Shown here one piece after another: positions 1-7,343 of a stretch of DNA of 46,433 bases (positions are counted from its first letter, which is position 1; every line of letters starts with the position of its first letter). Below the pieces are notes generated by a model. The model saw only the letters and a program-made list of their open reading frames with translations. It had not been told where the DNA came from and searched no databases. The translations under genes were made by a program, and so were the position numbers. Origin of the DNA: Spirochaetaceae bacterium (lineage in GTDB: Bacteria > Spirochaetota > Spirochaetia > DSM-27196 > PWMO01); NCBI GenBank assembly GCA_007693325.1, contig REDW01000055.1:1-46433 (forward strand). The letters are read 5' to 3'.

Positions 1-77
1 CGGGCGGCCGGGCGCTCGATTGCCTCGCGGTCAAAGTAGAAGCCGGTGGTGTAGAAAACATTGCTCACATAATCAAT
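1..77 (-). other. in-frame continuation of the U32 peptidase beyond a TAA codon
   Basis: Reading the same frame through the TAA at 78-80 gives a further open stretch to the window edge, beginning I-D-Y-V-S-N and containing YVSNVFYTTGFYF. A VS-x-R/V-x-YTTGFYF segment is what U32-family peptidases carry after the body seen at 78-941. The stretch therefore looks like the missing C-terminal part of the same gene, separated by one nonsense codon. The true end lies outside the window. Whether the stop is real or a sequence error cannot be told from here. Confidence 0.6.
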
Positions 78-941
78 TTAAGAACTGAACTCAAGTGCGC
101 GAGGATCGGGTGCGGATAACGCATCGAGCGCCGCGCGATAGGCGCGAGTGACTACCGCTGTATAGTAGACCGACTTCATGCGCCCTTCGATCTTGAGGCT
201 GTCGACACCGGCATCGCGAAGCGGAGCCAGGTGGTCGATCATGCAGAGGTCTCGCGAGGAGAGAATTTCGGTGAAGTCGTCGGCTTCGATAATCGGATAG
301 TACTCACCGGGACGCTGCTGTTCTTCCAGGACCAGCGGATCGACACCGAGCCGGTAATTCCAGCGGCACGAGTGCGCGCAGTCTCCCTGGTTGGCAGAGC
401 GGTCACTCATCCAGCGGCTCAGAAAGCAGCGTCCCGAGTAGGCCAGACACATCGCTCCGTGCGCAAACACCTCCAGTTGCAGATCCGGAACTGTGTTCTT
501 GATTGCGGCAATCTGTGCCAGCGACAGCTCCCGCCCGGGTACCACGCGTGAGAAACCCAGATCTCGATAGAAGCGCGCAGCCTCGCTGTTGACGCAGTTG
601 GCCTGGGTTGACAGGTGCAGTTCGGTATCCGGAAAGCGGCGCCGCAGCGTGGGGAGGATGCCGAGGTCACTGACAATAAACGCGTCAAAGATACCGTGGT
701 CCACCTGTTCCAGCGCACGCTCGAGCGCGGCGATATCGTGGTCAAAGAAATAGATGTTCAGCGCGCAGTAGAGCCGCCGCCCGGCCTTGATCCGCTTGAG
801 CTCGGCAAACTCCTGCAGGCCAAAGTTGTCGGCGCGCGAACGCAGTGAGAAGCCGTGCAGTCCGATATAGGCGGCATCGGCGCCCCAGAGGTAGGCCCAA
901 CGCAGTTTCTCGCTATTGCCGGCGGGTGACAGCAGTTCCAT
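78..941 (-). CDS. peptidase U32 family protein, truncated by an in-frame stop
   Basis: The protein opens MELLSPAGN, the standard U32 N-terminus, and carries the family signature EVFAHGAMCLAYSGRCFLS at residues 157-175 (E-x-F-x2-G-x2-C-x4-G-x-C-x2-S). U32 proteins are linked to collagen-type proteolysis, and some members to tRNA or ubiquinone hydroxylation; the substrate here is unknown. The start was set at the ATG at 941 because all upstream sequence in the longer frame lies inside the neighbouring carboxypeptidase gene. It begins 10 nt after that gene's stop, so it is the third gene of a lon operon. At 287 residues it is shorter than the usual 400 or more, and the same frame continues with U32-like sequence after the TAA at 78-80. 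It is either a pseudogene or an assembly error. Confidence 0.85.
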   Translation of the reverse strand: MELLSPAGNSEKLRWAYLWGADAAYIGLHGFSLRSRADNFGLQEFAELKRIKAGRRLYCALNIYFFDHDIAALERALEQVDHGIFDAFIVSDLGILPTLRRRFPDTELHLSTQANCVNSEAARFYRDLGFSRVVPGRELSLAQIAAIKNTVPDLQLEVFAHGAMCLAYSGRCFLSRWMSDRSANQGDCAHSCRWNYRLGVDPLVLEEQQRPGEYYPIIEADDFTEILSSRDLCMIDHLAPLRDAGVDSLKIEGRMKSVYYTAVVTRAYRAALDALSAPDPRALEFSS

Positions 942-951
942 AGCCGGGGCG

Positions 952-1833
952 CTAGTCGATCCGTGCGGCGCGCAGGGTATCTGCGTGGGTGTGCAGGAAC
1001 TCGAGCATATACTGCTGGATCCCGCCGAAGAACTCACGTTCGAGTTGGGTGGCATCACGGCCGATCCAGCGGTAGTGCCACGGCTCATAAATGTAGCCGG
1101 TGACCGCTTCCAGGCCGTCCGGATAGGAAAGCGAGAAACCAAAGCGCCAGGCGTTCTCGCGCAGCCAGAGGTCATCGTCCGTGCCGGTGAACTGGTGGCC
1201 AATCGGCGCAAAGTCAACCGCGGTGCCCAGCTGGTGCTGCGAGTGCCCCGGCCGGGCCGAGAAACGCTCGGCGGCTTCTTCGCCGTGCCGCGCCACGTAG
1301 TTGCTGAAGAGCGTCTGCTGATAGCTCCAGGAGCGATAGGCCGACTGAACCAGAAGGTGTACGCCGTCTTCGCGGGCCTCTTCGGCCATCGCCAGCAGAT
1401 CGTCCACAATTGCCTCGCGTACCGCACGGTCAGCTGCCGCGTAGCCGATGCGGCCGTGGTAGTCGCTCAACGACACCAGGTCTGCGGGCTGGTAGTCGGG
1501 CGGCAGCGGGTGCTGTTTATCGACCAGCAGGATGAAATCGTGCTCCAGATCGAGGACCGAATCAGCCAGTTCCAGGAAGCGTTGTGGTTGCTCGGCAACG
1601 CGTGCCGGCAGCGGATCAGGCTGTGATTGCACCATCTGCAGCAACTGCTCCTCGGTCAGACTGAATGATGAGTGGAGCACAGGGTCGTCTTCGGGCTCTT
1701 CTGCGTTGACGTCGCGGGCAGCGTTGCATCCGGCGAGTACCAGTGCGGCTGCAGCAGCCGCCGACACTATCTTGAACAGGCGCCCGGTCCCCCGGCGCGT
1801 GCCAGGTGACGGAGCTGATCGAACAACACTCAT
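952..1833 (-). CDS. D-alanyl-D-alanine carboxypeptidase lipoprotein, M15B/VanY family
   Basis: This is a 293-residue exported enzyme expected to trim the terminal D-Ala from peptidoglycan peptides. An Arg-rich N-terminus and an Ala-rich hydrophobic stretch lead to the lipobox LAGC with Cys36, so it is probably a lipoprotein. The M15 zinc site is visible: SAYRSWSYQQ, then GHSQHQLGTAVDF (His and Asp ligands) and EPWHYRWIG (third His). Start choice: the ATG at 1833 has AGGA about 8 nt upstream, overlapping the lon stop codon, which suggests translational coupling. A start at 1869 would overlap lon and put charged residues ahead of the signal peptide. The U32 gene follows after 10 nt. Confidence 0.85.
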   Translation of the reverse strand: MSVVRSAPSPGTRRGTGRLFKIVSAAAAAALVLAGCNAARDVNAEEPEDDPVLHSSFSLTEEQLLQMVQSQPDPLPARVAEQPQRFLELADSVLDLEHDFILLVDKQHPLPPDYQPADLVSLSDYHGRIGYAAADRAVREAIVDDLLAMAEEAREDGVHLLVQSAYRSWSYQQTLFSNYVARHGEEAAERFSARPGHSQHQLGTAVDFAPIGHQFTGTDDDLWLRENAWRFGFSLSYPDGLEAVTGYIYEPWHYRWIGRDATQLEREFFGGIQQYMLEFLHTHADTLRAARID

Positions 1834-1843
1834 GCGGGTAGTC

Positions 1844-4201
1844 CTACCGCGTTTGAAAGATCTTTTCAACGACCTCGTCCATGGTACGTACCGCGTGGAA
1901 CGTTATGCCGCGTTTGATATGCTGCGGAATGTCTTCAAGATCGCGCTCGTTCTCTTTGGGGATAATGAGCTCTTTGATCTTGTAGCGGCGCGCGGCAATG
2001 GTCTTTTCCTTGAGTCCGCCAACCGGCAGAACCGTACCCACCAATGAGAGCTCACCGGTCATCGCCAGACGGGTGCGCACGCGTTTGTCGGTTGCCAGTG
2101 ACAACAGGCTGGCCGCCATCGTGATTCCGGCCGACGGTCCGTCCTTGGGGGTAGCACCGGCGGGGATGTGCAGATGGATCTGGCGCTGTTCAAAGTATTC
2201 TGCCGGCACCTGGAAGCGCTCGGCTATATGGCGCACCCAGGTGTAGGCGATGCGCGCCGACTCCTGCATTACATCGCCCATCTGGCCGGTTATGTGAAAG
2301 CCTTCCTTGCCCGGATTGCTGACCGCTTCAATCACCAGCACGTCGCCGCCGTGTGGAGTCCACGCCAGGCCGGTGGCGGTACCGGCAACCGTGCTGCGCC
2401 TCTCCAGGTCATCTTTGAAGACACGCTTGCCCAGCAGGTCATCGAGTTGCTCGACCTCGATCGTAAACGGTGCCTGCGCTTGCTCCAGTACCACGCGGTG
2501 GGCGAGTTTGCGGTGGATGCGGTCCAGGGCTTTTTCGAGGTTACGGACTCCGGCCTCGCGCGCGTAACCGTTGGCAATCTGCAGCAGACACTTCTTGCTG
2601 TACTTGACGTCGCGTTTGCCGAGCCCGGCGCGCTGCAGCGATTTTGGAAGCAGATACTTGCGTGCGATGGCAACCTTTTCGTCGTCGATATAACCCGACA
2701 GGCGGATGATCTCCATGCGGTCACGCAGCGGCGCCGGGATGCTGTCCAGCGTGTTGGCGGTGGTGATGAAGAAGATGTTGGAGATGTCAAACGGCAGATC
2801 GAGGTAGTGATCGCGAAACGCCACGTTCTGCTCGGGATCGAGCACTTCGAGCAGCGCCGATGATGGGTCTCCCTGGAACGACGCCCCGAGCTTGTCGATT
2901 TCGTCGATCATGAATACCGGATCGTTGGTCTTGACCGCCTTCAGTCCCTGAATGATCTTGCCGGGCATTGCGCCGACGTAGGTGCGCCGGTGCCCCTTGA
3001 TCTCGGCTTCGTCGCGCATACCGCCCACCGAGAATCGGAAGAACTGCTTGCCGAGCGCCCGGGCAATCGACTTTCCCACCGATGTCTTACCAACTCCGGG
3101 AGGCCCAACCAGGCAGACTATCGACCCTTTGGCGTCCTGTTTCAGCTTGCGCACCGACAGGAACTCGAGTATGCGCTGCTTGACGTCCTCCAGCCCGTAG
3201 TGGTCGGCGTTCAGTATGCGTTCGGCGCGTCGGATGTCGATCTGTTCGGGTTTAGGATCGTTCCAGGGCAGATTGATGATGGTGTCGAGGTAGTTGCGTG
3301 TTACCTGAAACTCCGGCGAACTCGGCTCGGTCAAAGAGAACTTCTCGAGTTCGTGTTCGACCTGTTCGCGTACTTCGGTTGAGAGCTGCAGTTTTTCGAT
3401 TTCGTCGCGGAAGCGCTGGTGCTCAGAGCTCTTTGCGTCCACCGGCATGCCGAGTTCCTGCTTGATGGCCTTGAGTTCCTCTTTGAGAAAGTATTCGCGC
3501 TGGCTTTTCTCGATCTTCTCGTTGATCTGTTGCTGGATCTTCTTCTGCAGGCGCAAGAGCTCCTGTTCGCGCTTGATGTGAATCAACACCTGCTCCATTC
3601 GGCTCTTGACATCGGAGGTTTCCAGAATCCGCTGCTGGTCCTCACGATCGATGTTGAGAATTGAGCAGGAGAAGTCTGCAATCTTTCCCGGGTGGTCGAT
3701 GTTGACCATATTCAGCCGCATTTCTTCGGAAAACAGCGGATTGTTTTCGGAGACCTGCTTCATCTCGCCAATCAGCGAGCGCGTCAGCGCCTTGATTTCG
3801 TCTCCGCTTGCCGAATCGTAGTTGTCCTCGAGGTATTCAACGGCTACCGCGATTGGACCGCTGCGGTTCAGCACCTTCTTGATGCGGAAGCGCTTCAGCG
3901 TTGAGACAAATATGTTGAGGCCTCCGTCGGGCAGATTGATCTTCTTCATGATCTTGGCCACCGTTCCAACCTGATGCAGGTCGTCGCCGGTAGGCTCCTG
4001 GGTATCTTCATCGCGCAGCAGGGTAAGCCCGATCATGCTGTCGCCCGCGAGCGACTGCTCGATTACCGCAATATCCTCCTGTGAAGTGAGCATCATGGGG
4101 GTGAAGATCCCCGGAAAGATCGGCTTACTCGATAACGGGATAACAAGAAGCTTGGCCGGCAGAATCTGGTCAGCCGGAATGATTGCGTGTGGACTCGACA
4201 T
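1844..4201 (-). CDS. lon: ATP-dependent protease La (Lon)
   Basis: This is a 785-residue Lon, the normal length for bacterial LonA. Order of parts: N-terminal substrate-binding LON domain (about residues 15-215), a long helical segment, the AAA+ module with Walker A GPPGVGKTS at 366-374 and Walker B VFMIDEIDK, then the serine protease domain. The catalytic Ser lies in PKDGPSAGITMAA and the catalytic Lys in GGLKEKTIAARR. It degrades damaged and regulatory cytoplasmic proteins. Start: the ATG at 4201 has AAGGTGA a few bases upstream and matches the family start; the longer frame up to 4303 would run into recO. It is the first gene of an operon with the carboxypeptidase and U32 genes, and is divergent from recO. 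Confidence 0.97.
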   Translation of the reverse strand: MSSPHAIIPADQILPAKLLVIPLSSKPIFPGIFTPMMLTSQEDIAVIEQSLAGDSMIGLTLLRDEDTQEPTGDDLHQVGTVAKIMKKINLPDGGLNIFVSTLKRFRIKKVLNRSGPIAVAVEYLEDNYDSASGDEIKALTRSLIGEMKQVSENNPLFSEEMRLNMVNIDHPGKIADFSCSILNIDREDQQRILETSDVKSRMEQVLIHIKREQELLRLQKKIQQQINEKIEKSQREYFLKEELKAIKQELGMPVDAKSSEHQRFRDEIEKLQLSTEVREQVEHELEKFSLTEPSSPEFQVTRNYLDTIINLPWNDPKPEQIDIRRAERILNADHYGLEDVKQRILEFLSVRKLKQDAKGSIVCLVGPPGVGKTSVGKSIARALGKQFFRFSVGGMRDEAEIKGHRRTYVGAMPGKIIQGLKAVKTNDPVFMIDEIDKLGASFQGDPSSALLEVLDPEQNVAFRDHYLDLPFDISNIFFITTANTLDSIPAPLRDRMEIIRLSGYIDDEKVAIARKYLLPKSLQRAGLGKRDVKYSKKCLLQIANGYAREAGVRNLEKALDRIHRKLAHRVVLEQAQAPFTIEVEQLDDLLGKRVFKDDLERRSTVAGTATGLAWTPHGGDVLVIEAVSNPGKEGFHITGQMGDVMQESARIAYTWVRHIAERFQVPAEYFEQRQIHLHIPAGATPKDGPSAGITMAASLLSLATDKRVRTRLAMTGELSLVGTVLPVGGLKEKTIAARRYKIKELIIPKENERDLEDIPQHIKRGITFHAVRTMDEVVEKIFQTR

Positions 4202-4237
4202 TGTTTCACCTTGTGAGTTAGATAGCTGTGTACTTGG

Positions 4238-4270
4238 TATAATATGTCTATGGCCTGTGAGTGCAGTCAA
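4238..4270. promoter_or_regulatory. divergent lon / recO promoter region
   Basis: On the plus strand TATAAT at 4238-4243 is preceded by TGG, giving an extended -10 (TGnTATAAT) that could drive recO without a good -35. On the minus strand TTGACT (complement of 4265-4270) and CATATT (complement of 4241-4246) are 18 bp apart and could drive lon, so the two promoters overlap. No CIRCE-type HrcA operator was found. Confidence 0.5.
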
Positions 4271-4284
4271 GCGGCAAACCGACA

Positions 4285-5037
4285 ATGAACCGTAACAGTG
4301 CAACCGACGTCATTATTCTGAAGAACTCGCGTATCGGAGATATCCACAAGGGCGTGACCATGCTGACACCGCAGCAGGGGCTGCTGTCCGCAATCGCGCA
4401 CGGGGCCTACTCCCGGAAGGGAAAACTGCGCGGCGTCACCAATCCGTTCTGCTACGGACACTGTTATCTCTACACTGATCCGGTCAAGAAGAGCATCAAG
4501 ATCACCGATCTCAGCGTGAATGACTTCTTTTCCGGGCTGCGTGAATCGGTAACGCGGTTCTACAGCGCGTCATTGTGGGCCGAGCTGGTGCTCAAGACCT
4601 TTGGCGGAGGAGCTGAGAGCGACCGACTGTTTGCGCTGCTGTTGGACGCGCTGCGGGCTCTCGATAGCGCTACCGATTTCCGCCCGGTCAGCATCCAGTT
4701 TTTGTGGCGTTACCTGGAGACCGCCGGACTACAGCCGGAACTCGATGCGTGCGCCAACTGCGGAGCCGGGTTGGCGGCAGATTCAAGGCGCTACTACGAC
4801 CCGCGGCAGACCGGTTTTGTCTGCGTCAACTGCGCCCAGCCCGGCGCCGCCGCTGCGCTGGGCCGAGCAGCGGCGGACTACCTGCAGTACAGCGGGAGGC
4901 TGGAGTTCTCAGCGGCGCTGAAGATCGGACTCGAAGATGCGGCGCTGCAGAACGCCCGAACCGTACTCTACCGGTTGATCCAGGACGTGGCCGAGACGCC
5001 GCTTAATTCGCTGCGTATCGGCGGTGGGATACTGTGA
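4285..5037 (+). CDS. recO: DNA repair protein RecO
   Basis: This 250-residue protein fits RecO, which loads RecA onto SSB-coated single-stranded DNA together with RecR (RecFOR pathway). The N-terminal OB-fold part begins near DVIILKNSRIGDIHKGVTMLT, followed by a helical domain. A zinc-ribbon pair is visible in the C-terminal half: CANCG and, about 25 residues later, CVNCA, as in many RecO proteins. The start was placed at the ATG at 4285; an in-frame GTG at 4261 would add eight residues with no family support, and neither start has a strong ribosome binding site. It converges on the RNase D gene, with 10 nt between the two stops. Confidence 0.85.
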   Translation: MNRNSATDVIILKNSRIGDIHKGVTMLTPQQGLLSAIAHGAYSRKGKLRGVTNPFCYGHCYLYTDPVKKSIKITDLSVNDFFSGLRESVTRFYSASLWAELVLKTFGGGAESDRLFALLLDALRALDSATDFRPVSIQFLWRYLETAGLQPELDACANCGAGLAADSRRYYDPRQTGFVCVNCAQPGAAAALGRAAADYLQYSGRLEFSAALKIGLEDAALQNARTVLYRLIQDVAETPLNSLRIGGGIL

Positions 5038-5047
5038 TGACGCGGTT

Positions 5048-5911
5048 TTACTCATCCAACAGCGCTTCGATATCGGCAACCATCTTGCGGTGGATGGATT
5101 GTGGTACTCGCGGGTTGACCTCCAGCGCAGCGGCCTGCATCCGATTGGCGGCAATCTGAAACAGATGTCGCTTGGCAAGCAGCGTATCCGGCGGCAGGTC
5201 GGCCTCGCGCGCGTATCCGTCGCGGATCTCGTAGATGCGCTCAAAGCGCTGCCTGGCTGATGCTGAGAGATTGCGGAATTCTCCCGATCGGAACAGCCGC
5301 GGCCTGCGATTGATATCGGGGGGCTTGTTCTGCAGCATCAGATTCTTCAACAGGTAGGCGTCGATGAGTCCTGCGGCGCTGAGCTCGGCCAGCAGGTGAT
5401 CCTTGAGGGCAAAAAGATGCGCCACGTCGGACATGGCGTACTCAACCGCGTCGGCTGCCAGGGGGCGGGTGGTCCAGTTGTAACGCTGAAAGCGCGACTT
5501 CTTCTCGATAGTGATGCCCAACGCGTGGTTGAGTACCGAACCCAGATCGCGCCTGGCGTACTGCAGCAGATCAACCGCGGGCTTCAGATCGACAATTGAA
5601 TGAATCCGCGTTTCGAGCGTTTTGAACAGCAGCGACTGGTCGCTCAGCGAGTCGTACATGATCTTGAGTACGCCGCGATCCTCAAAAAAGGCTTTGAGCA
5701 GCGGACGGTCGATCTCCAGCGGATCAACTGCGGTAAGCTGTTCTCCGTCATAGAGTTGAATCAGGCAGAGCCGCTCCCCGTAGACGTGCAGGTTGAACTC
5801 GCCTTCGATATCGAGTGCAATCACCGCGACATCACGCTGGGAAAGCGATTGCTGCAGCGCCTGCAGCTGCGTATTGCCAGTGATCATACGGTAGTTCATG
5901 GGCTGCATCAT
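5048..5911 (-). CDS. rnd: ribonuclease D (DEDDy 3'-5' exonuclease with HRDC domain)
   Basis: RNase D trims 3' ends of tRNA precursors and other small RNAs. The exonuclease domain shows motif I ALDIEGE (Asp, Glu), motif II around IMYDSLSD (Asp) and motif III YAMSDVAHLFAL (Tyr-x3-Asp), which places it in the DEDDy group. The C-terminal third (RQRFERIYEIRDGYARE onwards) fits an HRDC nucleic-acid-binding domain. At 287 residues it is shorter than E. coli RNase D (about 375), probably with one HRDC domain rather than two. The ATG at 5911 has GGGAGG 11 nt upstream; ATGs at 5908 and 5899 are alternatives. It is divergent from the pyrimidine phosphorylase gene. Confidence 0.88.
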   Translation of the reverse strand: MMQPMNYRMITGNTQLQALQQSLSQRDVAVIALDIEGEFNLHVYGERLCLIQLYDGEQLTAVDPLEIDRPLLKAFFEDRGVLKIMYDSLSDQSLLFKTLETRIHSIVDLKPAVDLLQYARRDLGSVLNHALGITIEKKSRFQRYNWTTRPLAADAVEYAMSDVAHLFALKDHLLAELSAAGLIDAYLLKNLMLQNKPPDINRRPRLFRSGEFRNLSASARQRFERIYEIRDGYAREADLPPDTLLAKRHLFQIAANRMQAAALEVNPRVPQSIHRKMVADIEALLDE

Positions 5912-6002
5912 ATGCGGTTCGCCCTCCCGCAACAAGGGCAGCCTTGCTTGAGCGGTTCTCACGGTGCGGCATTCATGGTAGTCTCTGGACCCGGGAGAGA
6001 GA

Positions 6003-7343
6003 ATGCGTGCAGTGGATCTGGTAGTCAAGAAACGGAATAAAGAGGTACTCAGCCGGGATGAGATCGCTTATCTGATTAACGGCTACGTTGACGGTTCGAT
6101 TCCGGAGTATCAGATCTCCGCCTGGCTGATGGCGGTGTTCTTCTGCGGGATGTCGCGTGAGGAGACCGGTCATCTTACCGATGTCATGATACAATCCGGC
6201 ACCGTCTTCGACCTCTCGGGTATTGCCGGACCGTTTGTCGACAAGCATTCCACCGGCGGTGTGGGGGACAAGGTATCGCTGATTCTGGCCCCGCTGGTGG
6301 CTGCCTGCGGAGTGCCGGTGCCGATGATGAGCGGCCGGGCACTTGGGCACACCGGGGGTACCCTCGACAAGCTCGAGTCAATTGAGGGTTACACTACCGC
6401 TCTGTCGATGGACCGCTTTCGTGACGTTCTGAGCGAGGCGGGCTACGCGATGACCGGCCAGAGTGCGGATGTAGTGCCGGCAGACCGGCTGCTCTACGCG
6501 CTGCGCGACGTCACCGGAACGGTTGAATCCGTTCCCCTCATTACCGCCAGCATCCTGTCGAAGAAATTTGCCGAAGGCTCGGACGCGCTTGTGTTTGACG
6601 TCAAGTGCGGTTCGGGAGCGTTTATGAAGACCAACGCGCAGGCGCGAGAGCTCGCCGAGTCTCTGGTGGAAACCGGCGATGCGTTGGGAAAACGGGTCGT
6701 TGCGGTGCTTAGCGCAATGGAACAGCCTTTGGGGCACATGGTCGGCAACTTCCTGGAAGTTGAAGAATCGATAGCCTGCCTGCATGGCAGCGTGGGTTCG
6801 CGTAGTCTGCAGCCCGATGCGCGCTCGGCGGATCTGATGGAAGTGACGCTGCGACTCGCCGCCTGGATGCTGGTGCTCGGCGGCAAGTGCTCATCGGTTG
6901 AGCAGGGGTGTGAGCTTGCCGGGCAGAAACTCGATGACCGTAGCGCGTGGCGCCGTTTTGTGCACAACGTTGAACTGCAGGGGGGCGATCCAGCGGTTCT
7001 CGAGCGGCGCTATCAGAACTGGCGCGCCCCCGAAAGTCATACGATCACGGCCGCGGACGCCGGTTATGTAGAGCACATCGACGCCTACAAGGTCGGAATG
7101 GCGGGGGTCTACCTGGGAGTGGGCCGCAACAAGGCCGACGATGATGTTCTGCCGCATGTTGGTATTGAAATCCACACTAAGCGCGGCAGCCGCGTTGGCT
7201 GCGGTGATGCTCTGTGCACCATCTACGCTGCCGGCGAACAGGCGTTGCAAAACGCGCTGCCGTTGCTGGAGCAGGCCTTTCGTGTAGGACCCGGCCCGGT
7301 GCAGCAGTTACCGATTATTTTGCAAGAGATAAGCAATCTTTGA
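6003..7343 (+). CDS. pyrimidine-nucleoside / thymidine phosphorylase
   Basis: This 446-residue enzyme phosphorolyses thymidine, deoxyuridine or uridine to the free base and (deoxy)ribose 1-phosphate, for nucleoside salvage. The phosphate-binding KHSTGGVGDK is at residues 81-90. The family signature SGRALGHTGGTLDKLE is at 110-125. DVKCGSGAFMK lies further on. The length matches the family (430-450). By sequence alone it could be DeoA or Pdp, so no symbol is given. The ATG at 6003 has GGGAGAGAG directly upstream. Its stop codon overlaps the recJ start (TGATG), so it heads a six-gene operon. Confidence 0.93.
   Translation: MRAVDLVVKKRNKEVLSRDEIAYLINGYVDGSIPEYQISAWLMAVFFCGMSREETGHLTDVMIQSGTVFDLSGIAGPFVDKHSTGGVGDKVSLILAPLVAACGVPVPMMSGRALGHTGGTLDKLESIEGYTTALSMDRFRDVLSEAGYAMTGQSADVVPADRLLYALRDVTGTVESVPLITASILSKKFAEGSDALVFDVKCGSGAFMKTNAQARELAESLVETGDALGKRVVAVLSAMEQPLGHMVGNFLEVEESIACLHGSVGSRSLQPDARSADLMEVTLRLAAWMLVLGGKCSSVEQGCELAGQKLDDRSAWRRFVHNVELQGGDPAVLERRYQNWRAPESHTITAADAGYVEHIDAYKVGMAGVYLGVGRNKADDDVLPHVGIEIHTKRGSRVGCGDALCTIYAAGEQALQNALPLLEQAFRVGPGPVQQLPIILQEISNL

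Noticed and set aside
952-1427. Longer U32 reading frame starting at 1427
   Set aside because: The extra 162 residues are low-complexity shadow sequence inside the carboxypeptidase gene; the family start MELLSPAGN is at 941.
4202-4284. CIRCE heat-shock operator ahead of lon
   Set aside because: GCACTC occurs once, but the second half of the inverted repeat is absent.
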